Part shown: positions 1 to 6,335 of the stretch, piece by piece
How positions within the stretch are numbered: the stretch's first letter is position 1
How the letters are laid out: every line of letters begins with the position of its first letter
Assembly: GCA_947479075.1 (NCBI GenBank)
Contig: CANJZR010000238.1
Coordinates: 1-6,335 of the forward strand
DNA length: 6,335 nucleotides
Source of the DNA: Planctomycetaceae bacterium
Lineage (GTDB): Bacteria; Planctomycetota; Planctomycetia; Planctomycetales; Planctomycetaceae
Direction of reading: 5' to 3'
Notes under the pieces: generated by a model
What the model was told of the DNA's origin: nothing
Database searches by the model: none
What the model saw: the letters and a program-made list of their open reading frames with translations, nothing else
Made by a program: the position numbers and the translations under genes

Positions 1-1
1 C

Positions 2-820
2 AAGACCGACACTGCGGACTACCTGATCACCGGATCCTGGGCCGAGAAGGCCAGCAAGGACGCCAAGCGCTTCGGCAAGGTCCACATCGCCTGCTCCAGC
101 CAGGATCGCAACTTCTCGTATATCCCCGATACGGTCACCTACAGCGAAGCTCCGACGTACGTGCACTACACGTCGAACAACACGCTGTTCGGGACGCAGT
201 TCCAGTCCGACCCGACTCCGCCCGCGAACGTACCGTTGATCTGTGACACCAGCAGCGACATGTTCAGCCGTCCGATCGATGTCAGCAAGCACGCCTTGAT
301 TTACTCGGGAGCCCAGAAGAACCTCGGTCCCGCTGGCGTCACCATCGTCATCATCCGCGACGATCTGATCGCCAAGGGAGCTGTCGACATCCCCGCGATG
401 CTCCAGTACCGGACGCACGCTGAGAACGACTCCTGCTACAACACCCCGCCGTGCTTCTCGATCTACGTGGTCGGGCTGGTGCTCAAGTGGATCCAGGCCC
501 AAGGTGGTCTCGCCGCGATGGCGACCCGCAACGAGGCCAAAGCCGGCAAGTTGTACGACGCCCTCGACAAGAGCAAGCTCTTCAAGCCCACAGCTGCGAA
601 GACCTCTCGTTCCCGCATGAACGTTACGTTCGTCACTGGCAACGAAGAACTCGACAACAAGTTCGTGGCCTTCGCCAAGGAACGCGGCATGGACGGCCTG
701 AAGGGGCACCGTAGCGTCGGCGGGATGCGAGCCAGCATCTACAACGCCTTCCCCCCCGAAGGAGTCGACGCCCTGGTCGCCGCGATGGCCGAGTTTGAAG
801 CGGCCAATCCCGTGGCGTAG
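2..820 (+). CDS. serC: Phosphoserine aminotransferase, 3' part (5' end outside window)
   Basis: The frame is open from the first bases to a TAG at 818-820, giving 272 residues; the family is usually about 360-370, so roughly the first 90 are missing. SerC is a cytosolic PLP enzyme that converts 3-phosphohydroxypyruvate and glutamate to phosphoserine and 2-oxoglutarate. Family signatures seen in order: DYLITGSWAEKA near the left edge, HYTSNNTLFGTQF (163-201), CDTSSDMFSRP, then SGAQKNLGPAG, whose lysine (codon 317-319) is the expected Schiff-base residue for PLP. The C-terminal domain ends with GHRSVGGMRASIYNA, which is strongly conserved in SerC. No residue known to be essential is visibly lost. 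The GTG at 161 lies inside conserved sequence and is not the start. The gene is followed by a strong hairpin, so it appears to end its transcription unit; a serA partner is not visible here. Confidence 0.95.
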   Translation, partial: KTDTADYLITGSWAEKASKDAKRFGKVHIACSSQDRNFSYIPDTVTYSEAPTYVHYTSNNTLFGTQFQSDPTPPANVPLICDTSSDMFSRPIDVSKHALIYSGAQKNLGPAGVTIVIIRDDLIAKGAVDIPAMLQYRTHAENDSCYNTPPCFSIYVVGLVLKWIQAQGGLAAMATRNEAKAGKLYDALDKSKLFKPTAAKTSRSRMNVTFVTGNEELDNKFVAFAKERGMDGLKGHRSVGGMRASIYNAFPPEGVDALVAAMAEFEAANPVA

Positions 821-854
821 TTTCGGCAAGAGAAGAGACGAGCACTTAAATCAG

Positions 855-882
855 AATAGGGCCACCTCCGGGTGGCCCTATT
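855..882. terminator. Hairpin terminator between converging serC and toxin gene
   Basis: AATAGGGCCACC (855-866) and GGTGGCCCTATT (871-882) form a perfect 12-bp stem around a TCCG loop. On the plus strand it is followed by CGTTTGT, a short and imperfect T tract. On the minus strand the hairpin is followed by CTGATTTAAG, also weakly T-rich. It lies 34 nt after the serC stop and 57 nt after the toxin stop, so it can plausibly serve both genes. The stem is strong; the tails are weaker than in textbook intrinsic terminators. Confidence 0.75.
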
Positions 883-939
883 CGTTTGTAGTTGCATCAG
901 ACGACAACGCTGCCTGAGACTGCAGGGCTGCCGAGCTCT

Positions 940-1326
940 CTATTTGGTTTGCGAGAACTCACGAAAAAACTGGGAAACCTCCAGTTTGGATGTTTGCCCC
1001 TGAGCAACGGACAGGACAAGCTCAATGAGTTTGTCATCCTCAACTTCGATCGAGAGATCATTGAGTTCCAGGAAAAGCAGCGCTGCTTCCAAACCGACAC
1101 GCTTGTTTCCATCGATAAACGGATGGTTTTGCACAAGGTGAAACAAATACGCAGCTGCCATCTCGAACACATCGGAATGGAGCCATGCCCCGCCGAATGC
1201 CGCAGATGGTTGAGCGAGCGCAGATTCCAGCAGTCCAATATCACGGACCCCATCGATTCCGCCGTAGACTTGTATCTGGTTCTGGTGAATCTCAAAGATG
1301 TCGTCGACTGTCAGAAACTCAGTCAT
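940..1326 (-). CDS. doc: Death-on-curing (Doc) family toxin, Fic/Doc fold
   Basis: The product is 128 residues from the ATG at 1326, close to the roughly 126 of phage P1 Doc. The diagnostic Fic/Doc active-site motif is intact: HPFIDGNKRVG at residues 68-78, with H68, D72, N74, K75 and R76. Upstream is VRDIGLLESALAQP (28-41), also typical of the Doc branch. From the family, Doc proteins of this length phosphorylate elongation factor EF-Tu and stop translation, rather than AMPylating as larger Fic proteins do; that activity is inferred here. An in-frame GTG at 1329 is an alternative start. I prefer the ATG because a GAG at 1335-1337 sits 8 nt before it. The gene starts 5 nt after the stop of the antitoxin gene, implying translational coupling. 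The DNA is lower in GC (26 of 60 at 1021-1080) than serC (35 of 60 at 541-600), hinting at transfer. Confidence 0.93.
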   Translation of the reverse strand: MTEFLTVDDIFEIHQNQIQVYGGIDGVRDIGLLESALAQPSAAFGGAWLHSDVFEMAAAYLFHLVQNHPFIDGNKRVGLEAALLFLELNDLSIEVEDDKLIELVLSVAQGQTSKLEVSQFFREFSQTK

Positions 1327-1331
1327 CACTG

Positions 1332-1559
1332 TTACTCAGCGAGCTTCTTGAAGACCTTGGTGTAACGCTCATTGATTTTTTTACTCGCCTCGCGAATTTT
1401 CTTCTTCCGTGCCGTTTCAGCAGTGGGAGTAATTGTGACCGACTGGCCATCTGTCTTGAGTTCGACGGGCATCTCAGGGTCGATCTTGAGCAAGTCCAGA
1501 ATGGGCTTATCAATCACCAATGCCCAACTGTTTCCATGTTTGACCAAGTGCTTGATCAT
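1332..1559 (-). CDS. AbrB/MazE-like antitoxin of the Doc module
   Basis: This encodes a 75-residue protein. Residues 1-46 resemble an AbrB/MazE/SpoVT swapped-hairpin DNA-binding domain: MIKHLVKHGNSWALVIDKPI is followed by LDLLKIDP and a second strand pair, PVELKTDGQSVTITPT. Residues 50-75 form a strongly basic, probably helical tail (RKKKIREASKKINERYTK), the usual place for the toxin-neutralising segment. The ATG at 1557-1559 is preceded by AAGGGG (1566-1571) at 6-nt spacing, a good ribosome binding site. It is the first gene of a two-gene unit with the Doc toxin, in the usual antitoxin-first order. By family analogy the protein should both block the toxin and autoregulate the operon; a palindrome upstream fits that. 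The classical Doc partner is Phd, a different fold, so this is an alternative pairing. Assignment to the AbrB superfamily rests on visible motifs only. Confidence 0.85.
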   Translation of the reverse strand: MIKHLVKHGNSWALVIDKPILDLLKIDPEMPVELKTDGQSVTITPTAETARKKKIREASKKINERYTKVFKKLAE

Positions 1560-1586
1560 CGAAATCCCCTTGAAGGTTATTCACAC

Positions 1587-1602
1587 CAATGTATCCACAT
1601 TG
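1587..1602. promoter_or_regulatory. Palindrome overlapping the -10 box, candidate antitoxin operator
   Basis: CAATGT (1587-1592) and ACATTG (1597-1602) are a perfect 6-bp inverted repeat around ATCC. The right arm covers most of the putative -10 hexamer and the left arm reaches the predicted transcription start. That is where a dimeric AbrB-type antitoxin would need to bind to repress its own operon. Function is inferred from position and symmetry. Confidence 0.4.
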
Positions 1603-1627
1603 TATCTCCGCCTTAACACAGCGGCAA
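1599..1627 (-). promoter_or_regulatory. Putative sigma-70-type promoter of the toxin-antitoxin operon
   Basis: On the minus strand, TTGCCG (1622-1627, 4 of 6 to the -35 consensus) is followed after exactly 17 nt by TACAAT (1599-1604, 5 of 6 to the -10 consensus). Transcription would start near 1592, leaving a leader of about 33 nt before the antitoxin ATG. The assignment is by eye, and planctomycete promoter consensus may differ. Confidence 0.4.
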
Positions 1628-1711
1628 TATCAATCCGGACCTCGAGCGATTCCGATTTCGCCCTCGGTACCAGTGCGGCCTGACGTATCAGTGTCGGAAT
1701 GACTCATCGCA

Positions 1712-1724
1712 AATGTCAGACATT
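1712..1724. repeat. Second short palindrome sharing the AATGT/ACATT half-site
   Basis: AATGTC (1712-1717) and GACATT (1719-1724) flank a single A. The AATGT and ACATT half-sites match those of the palindrome at 1587-1602, with the two 5-mers 3 nt apart instead of 4. It lies in the 223-nt intergenic region shared by the antitoxin gene and the DUF2306 gene, 58 nt before the latter's start. It could be a second operator or chance; apart from these palindromes and the promoter I see nothing else in this intergenic region. Confidence 0.3.
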
Positions 1725-1782
1725 CAGCATGCCTGATTCCATGAGGCTGGTCAGTGAATAGCACGAGGGGGAGAATGGAACG

Positions 1783-2430
1783 ATGGACATGACTCTCTCA
1801 TCGATCAGTCGGACGCTGTTCAAGCTGACACTGGTTCTGCTCGCCCTCAAAGTCGTTCTGGTGACCTTCATCAGCTACCGCGACTACATGCCGCCGAATT
1901 TCGATTCGGACTTTCTTGCCGGCAGGCAGAGTTACTTCTGGCAGGGGTACCACTGGGCTTTCTACCCGCACATCGTGGCGGGGCCGGTGACGTTGCTGTT
2001 GGGGTTGGTGCTGCTGAGTGAATCGATTCGTCGCCGCTGGCCACGATGGCATCGTTGGTCAGGCCGAATTCAGGTGGGACTGGTTCTGCTGGTCGTCGTC
2101 CCGAGCGGGTTTGTGATGGGATTCCGGGCCGCTTTCGGTCCAATCGCAGCTGTGGGACTCATCGGCTTAGCCCTCGCGACAGCTGTAACCGTGACAATGG
2201 GCTGGAGGACAGCCGTCCAGCGGCGGTTTGATATTCACCGGAAGTGGATGTTGCGGTGTTACACGTTGCTCTTCTCGGCGGTGGTCATCCGACTTCTGGG
2301 AGGAATTGGCGAAGTCGCCGGGGTGCAGGCCGACTGGTATTACATTCAGGGCACGTGGACGAGCTGGATCATTCCGCTCATTGGAGTGGAGTTGCTGCTG
2401 CGACGCAAACATCGAATCGGCGTTCGCTGA
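1783..2430 (+). CDS. DUF2306-type integral membrane protein
   Basis: This encodes a 215-residue protein with about six hydrophobic segments, roughly at residues 12-31, 59-79, 96-115, 119-140, 156-176 and 193-206. The pattern resembles the DUF2306 family of unknown function: FYPHIVAGPVTLLLG (H63), RWHRWSGRIQVG (H90), VPSGFVMGF, and DIHRKWMLRCYTLLFSAVVIR (H152 onward, given in two runs: DIHRKWMLRCY and TLLFSAVVIR). The spaced histidines near membrane borders could bind metal or haem, but that is a guess. The start at 1783 is supported by GAGGGGGAG (1765-1773) 9 nt upstream; an in-frame ATG at 1789 is an alternative. The gene stands alone: it diverges from the toxin-antitoxin operon and ends 21 nt from the tail of the converging DUF1559 gene. 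No obvious terminator is visible in that gap. Confidence 0.8.
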   Translation: MDMTLSSISRTLFKLTLVLLALKVVLVTFISYRDYMPPNFDSDFLAGRQSYFWQGYHWAFYPHIVAGPVTLLLGLVLLSESIRRRWPRWHRWSGRIQVGLVLLVVVPSGFVMGFRAAFGPIAAVGLIGLALATAVTVTMGWRTAVQRRFDIHRKWMLRCYTLLFSAVVIRLLGGIGEVAGVQADWYYIQGTWTSWIIPLIGVELLLRRKHRIGVR

Positions 2431-2451
2431 GAGTGCCCGACCGCAGTCGAC

Positions 2452-3204
2452 CTAAAACTCACCCACCTCTTCATTCCCCGTCGCTGAAACTAATGCGAGA
2501 AGTATCGATTCCTGAAGATTGATGCTGAGGAATCGGACTGAGCCGTCAAAGAGCAATGCGTGATATCCCCCGGTGTGCTGCAAGCTGTCCTTCTCTACGG
2601 AGAGACCGAGTAAAAACGCTAGATCGGCATCGTGGGGTGACATCCAGTGAACGGCATGCTTGGGATTAACCTCCACGACCGCCAGAGTGTTACTGGAGCC
2701 ATCTGTCATCTCCTTGAACTTCAGAGATCTCTCTGGACGTAAACCGGTATTCTCTCCTGTGACCGCCAGGTAATTCGTCATCCCAGGCTCCGATTTGACA
2801 CTGGGGCACTCATACACAGGGACCACAGCTTTGAATGCCGAGATGTTGACCGGATGGTTCCAGCGCTTCGACAGGTCTATTTTCTGATACAGCAACTCTT
2901 GATCCATGAACGGAAGAATCAATGTTCGCCAACTGTGAAGCGGTTTTCCGTGTTCATCAACCGTGTAGGCTGGTGGGAACTCTTCATACTTGTCGTAGTA
3001 GTTGTGGAGGGCCAAGCCGATCTGTTTCAGGTTGTTTTTGCACTTGGAACGATAAGCAGCCTCACGACGGGGGTAAATAGGAGGCATCAGGAGATAGACC
3101 ACCGCAACAACGAACAAAACAACGACGCCCCATGAAATGCAACCAAACCTTGACTGAGGTTTCGATGTGGGGTCGTCGGGTGAAATCACTTTGGGAACAT
3201 TCAT
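2452..3204 (-). CDS. DUF1559 protein, downstream tandem copy (H-X9-DG family)
   Basis: The protein has 250 residues from the ATG at 3204. A short N-terminal region (MNVPKVISPDD...) is followed by one transmembrane helix, ISWGVVVLFVVAVVYLLM, then the DUF1559 core. The core begins REAAYRSKCKNNLKQIGLAL, continues FPPAYTVDEHGKPLHSWR, and ends with the family hallmark H-X9-DG, here HTGGYHALLFDGSV. DUF1559 proteins are expanded in planctomycetes and normally begin with a prepilin-like FTLVEL methylation motif; function is unknown, with an exported or envelope location expected. This copy lacks that motif, so it should be a simple membrane-anchored protein with an exported C-terminus. The reading frame is open further upstream to 3465, but that stretch is the other paralogue read out of frame. 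The start is 10 nt after the stop of the upstream copy; its ribosome site is weak (AGGCG), so it is probably co-transcribed and translationally coupled. Confidence 0.9.
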   Translation of the reverse strand: MNVPKVISPDDPTSKPQSRFGCISWGVVVLFVVAVVYLLMPPIYPRREAAYRSKCKNNLKQIGLALHNYYDKYEEFPPAYTVDEHGKPLHSWRTLILPFMDQELLYQKIDLSKRWNHPVNISAFKAVVPVYECPSVKSEPGMTNYLAVTGENTGLRPERSLKFKEMTDGSSNTLAVVEVNPKHAVHWMSPHDADLAFLLGLSVEKDSLQHTGGYHALLFDGSVRFLSINLQESILLALVSATGNEEVGEF

Positions 3205-3833
3205 GATCGTACGCCTAGTACTCACCGACTTCGTCATTGCCCGACGCTGAAACCAATGCGCGAAGGATCGATTCCTGAAGATTGATGTTGAGGAATCGGA
3301 CTGAGCCGTCAAAGAGCAATACGTGGTAGCCCCCAGTGTGCTGCAAGCTGTCCTTCTCTGCGGAGAGACCGAGCAACAACGCCAGATCGGCGTTGTTTGG
3401 CGACATCCAGTGAACAGCATGCTTGGGGTTAACCTCCACGACCGCCAGAGTTTTGTCGGTCCCATCCGTGACCTCCACCTGTTTCAGAGATCTCGCTGGA
3501 CGTAAACAGGTATTGTCTCCTGTGACAGCCAAGTAAGTCGTCATGCCTGGCTCCGGTTTGACACTGGGGCACTGATACACCGGGAGGACGGTCTTGAATG
3601 CCTCTGCGTTGGCCGGATCGTCCCAGGGCTTCGACAGGTCGATTCTCTGGTACAGCATCTGTTGATCGATGAACGGCAGGATTAACGTCCGCCAGCTGTG
3701 AAGCGGCTTGCCGTGTTCGTCGACCGTATAGGCCGGGGGGAACTCCTTGTATACGTCGTGATAATTGTGGAGGGCCAGTCCGATTTGTTTCAGGTTGTTT
3801 TTGCACTGGGAACGACGTGCCGCTTCACGTGCG
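2455..3833. repeat. Tandem direct duplication of the DUF1559 coding unit
   Basis: The stretch from about 2455 to 3070 matches that from about 3218 to 3833 at a constant offset of 763 nt: both stops (2452 and 3215) and GTTGTTTTTGCAC (3031 and 3794) fit. No net insertion or deletion separates the copies, and 763 equals one 753-nt gene plus the 10-nt spacer. Similarity fades at the 5' ends that encode the membrane helix and N-terminus. Shared runs are long enough that recombination or gene conversion between copies is possible. Confidence 0.9.
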
Positions 3834-3967
3834 TTTCGCGTTGCTGGCATAAAGAGAACAACCAACAAGACGAGAATGCCCAAAACAACAAGCACCGTAA
3901 CCCATGCGTTACCGGATCGTTCTCGATGCTTGAATCCATTATATCGATGGCTTCGTAACGCACTCAT
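3215..3967 (-). CDS. DUF1559 protein, upstream tandem copy (H-X9-DG family)
   Basis: This is also 250 residues, from the ATG at 3967. GGGAG at 3975-3979 sits 7 nt before that ATG and decides the start over the in-frame ATG at 3988, whose nearest purine-rich site is too far away. After a basic N-terminus (SALRSHRYNGFKHRERSG) comes one helix, AWVTVLVVLGILVLLVVLFM, then PATRNAREAARRSQCKNNL, the standard DUF1559 junction. The conserved FPPAYTVDEHGKPLHSWR and CPSVKPEPGM segments follow, and the H-X9-DG motif is HTGGYHVLLFDGSV. The helix and its flanks keep a prepilin-like layout, but there is no FTLVEL and no glutamate at position 5, so prepilin peptidase processing looks unlikely. Over the last 203 residues I count 39 differences from the downstream copy. 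It is the first gene of the tandem pair and lies 126 nt downstream of moxR on the same strand. Confidence 0.9.
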   Translation of the reverse strand: MSALRSHRYNGFKHRERSGNAWVTVLVVLGILVLLVVLFMPATRNAREAARRSQCKNNLKQIGLALHNYHDVYKEFPPAYTVDEHGKPLHSWRTLILPFIDQQMLYQRIDLSKPWDDPANAEAFKTVLPVYQCPSVKPEPGMTTYLAVTGDNTCLRPARSLKQVEVTDGTDKTLAVVEVNPKHAVHWMSPNNADLALLLGLSAEKDSLQHTGGYHVLLFDGSVRFLNINLQESILRALVSASGNDEVGEY

Positions 3968-4043
3968 ATCGGAACTCCCGCGTCGCATCCGTACTCACTG
4001 TCCTCCCGAATTTACGCGTCACGTCATCGCATTGTGAACAGTA

Positions 4044-4075
4044 AATGATCTCGAAACATAAAATCATTGAGATCA
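4044..4075. repeat. Overlapping inverted repeats between moxR and the DUF1559 pair
   Basis: TGATCTC (4046-4052) pairs with GAGATCA (4069-4075), and AATGAT (4044-4049) pairs with ATCATT (4063-4068). The two stems are mutually exclusive because their left arms overlap. The segment is AT-rich and lies in the 126-nt gap after the moxR stop. It may be a weak terminator, a regulator site upstream of the DUF1559 pair, or chance. I see no convincing promoter in this gap. Confidence 0.3.
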
Positions 4076-4093
4076 CGCAGCCCTGCTATTCCC

Positions 4094-5158
<1,065 letters not shown>

Positions 5159-5448
5159 TTTCGCCCTTGGCAGTGTCTTCAGTCAGAGTGAGCACAACCC
5201 ATCGTAAAGAGACGACGGGTGCCGGGAAAGGACGACGAACATCCGATTCCTCTCCGGTCTCGATTCCAGGCCAGCCCTGCGATGTCTCAACGACAATACC
5301 AAACGACGCGACTACGACATCGGCACAAGGGCACTCTGGTCACACAGCTTCGACACTCCCACGCAGGGTCAATCCATATCGCATCAAGCAACACGCATGT
5401 ATACTGAATAGCGTGACTATTCTCTCAGACTTTCAGCGAGTTGCTCGT
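5159..5448. other. Divergent intergenic region between moxR and the cytochrome c gene
   Basis: This stretch of about 290 nt separates two divergent genes and should hold both promoters. The only box I can point to is TATACT at 5400-5405 on the plus strand (5 of 6 to a -10 consensus), with no recognisable -35 hexamer. If it is real, transcription starts near 5412 and the cytochrome gene begins at one of its downstream start codons. No RNA gene, strong hairpin or repeat family is visible. Confidence 0.4.
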
Positions 5449-6335
5449 GTGTGTTCCACGAATACGCTTCTATTGAACGGCATCTCAATTGTGAGGTGGG
5501 TCCTCGCGAGCACGCTCGTCTGTATCAGTGCGTACTCTCCGCTGACCACATTTGCCGCTGAACTTCCGCAACCTGCAGCTGCTGAAGTCAACTTTGATAG
5601 CGATATCCGGCCGATCCTCGAACGGTCGTGTCTGTCGTGCCACGGGGCAGAGAAACAGCGCAGCGGGTTTCGACTGGATCAGCGCAGCCCCGCACTGAAA
5701 GGCGGCGAGCTGGGCATGGCGATCGTTCCAGGCAAAAGTGCCGAGAGCCCGCTGATTCGCATGGTGGCAGGACTGGAATCAGGGCTGGAGATGCCGCCCA
5801 AGGGAGACCCACTCACACCGGACGAAATCGGAAAGCTGCGACGCTGGATCGACGATGGTGCCCACTGGTCGGGTGGCTCACCCGGGGGTGAAGACACCGA
5901 TCCGACCGATTGGTGGTCGTTGAAGCCGCTGGTTCTTCCCGCAGTACCCAGAGTCGCCGACATACAGATCGACTGGGTGAGAAATCCAATCGATGCATTC
6001 ATCCTCTCCCGCTTGAACGAGGCGGGGCTCAAGCCGAGTCCGGAGGCCGATCGACGGACGCTGATCCGGCGGGTCTACTTCGACCTGATCGGTTTGCCGC
6101 CATCACCGGAAGTTGTCGACGAATTTGTGAAGGACACCGACCCGCAAGCCTACGAGCATCTGGTCAACCGCCTGCTTGAGTCGCCACAATACGGTGAACG
6201 CTGGGCTCGGCACTGGCTCGACCTGGTCCACTTTGCCGAGTCGCATGGCCACGACCAGGACCGCCCGCGCGAGAATGCGTGGCCGTACCGTGACTATGTG
6301 ATCTCCTCACTGAACACCGACAAACCGTACGCTCG
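5449..6335 (+). CDS. Planctomycete cytochrome c (PSCyt1) plus DUF1549 protein, N-terminal part
   Basis: The frame is open to the right edge; about 295 codons are present of a family usually 800-1100 residues long. A hydrophobic stretch, VRWVLASTLVCISAYSPL, ending TTFA-AE looks like a secretory signal peptide. The PSCyt1 domain follows: VNFDSDIRPILERSC, then the haem motif CLSCH (5629-5643) and a likely axial methionine in LEMPPKGDPLTPDEI (5791). From about 5971 the DUF1549 (PSCyt2) domain runs: DWVRNPIDAFILSRL, RRVYFDLIGLPPSPE, SPQYGERWARHWLDLV, FAESHGHDQD, AWPYRDYV. Full-length relatives usually end in DUF1553, expected beyond the window. The protein is probably exported and binds covalent haem; its physiological role is unknown. 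No in-frame ATG exists. I chose the GTG at 5449 because GCGAG (5436-5440) lies 8 nt upstream; GTG 5413, TTG 5473 and GTG 5491 (the most compact signal peptide) remain possible. Confidence 0.92.
   Translation, partial: MCSTNTLLLNGISIVRWVLASTLVCISAYSPLTTFAAELPQPAAAEVNFDSDIRPILERSCLSCHGAEKQRSGFRLDQRSPALKGGELGMAIVPGKSAESPLIRMVAGLESGLEMPPKGDPLTPDEIGKLRRWIDDGAHWSGGSPGGEDTDPTDWWSLKPLVLPAVPRVADIQIDWVRNPIDAFILSRLNEAGLKPSPEADRRTLIRRVYFDLIGLPPSPEVVDEFVKDTDPQAYEHLVNRLLESPQYGERWARHWLDLVHFAESHGHDQDRPRENAWPYRDYVISSLNTDKPYA

Noticed and set aside
161..820. SerC starting at GTG 161
   Set aside because: Conserved SerC sequence continues upstream to the window edge, so this GTG is internal.
892..1365. Plus-strand open frame of 157 codons
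   Set aside because: It is antisense to the Doc gene, which carries a clear catalytic motif; the plus-strand product has no recognisable family features.
1775..1792. Five-codon upstream frame overlapping the DUF2306 start
   Set aside because: Its ATG almost abuts the purine-rich ribosome site, leaving too little spacing, and such short frames arise readily by chance.
3205..3465. N-terminal extension of the downstream DUF1559 protein
   Set aside because: The extension is the 3' end of the upstream paralogue read in a different frame; family similarity begins only after the ATG at 3204.
5219..5407. Small open frame of 62 codons from a GTG
   Set aside because: No ribosome binding site, no recognisable features and a low-hydrophobicity arginine/histidine-rich product; more likely intergenic sequence.

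Overview
The window looks like chromosomal DNA of a planctomycete of moderate GC content. Three gene families abundant in that phylum point there: two DUF1559 proteins with the H-X9-DG signature, a protein combining a Planctomycete cytochrome c domain with DUF1549, and a MoxR ATPase. No rRNA, tRNA, CRISPR array, insertion sequence or phage gene is visible.

Layout from left to right: (1) the 3' three quarters of serC (+), closed by a strong hairpin. (2) A compact toxin-antitoxin module on the minus strand, with an AbrB/MazE-like antitoxin followed by a Doc/Fic-fold toxin. It converges on serC, is visibly lower in GC than its neighbours, and has a plausible promoter overlapped by a palindrome. 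(3) A DUF2306 multi-pass membrane protein (+). (4) Two 250-residue DUF1559 paralogues in tandem on the minus strand, 10 nt apart, clearly from a local duplication. (5) A MoxR-type AAA+ ATPase (-). (6) A divergent intergenic region of about 290 nt, then the N-terminal part of a secreted cytochrome c/DUF1549 protein (+) that runs off the right edge.

The genes do not form one pathway. serC is core serine biosynthesis (the SerC step also serves pyridoxal phosphate synthesis in some bacteria). The toxin-antitoxin pair is a self-contained accessory cassette. The DUF1559 pair, DUF2306 protein and cytochrome c protein are envelope or exported proteins, and MoxR is a cytosolic chaperone-like ATPase.

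I found no convincing undescribed multi-gene system. The points most worth a second look are the AbrB-type/Doc pairing with its candidate operators, and the tandem DUF1559 proteins, whose N-termini have lost the prepilin-like cleavage motif while their C-terminal 200 residues stay about 80% identical.
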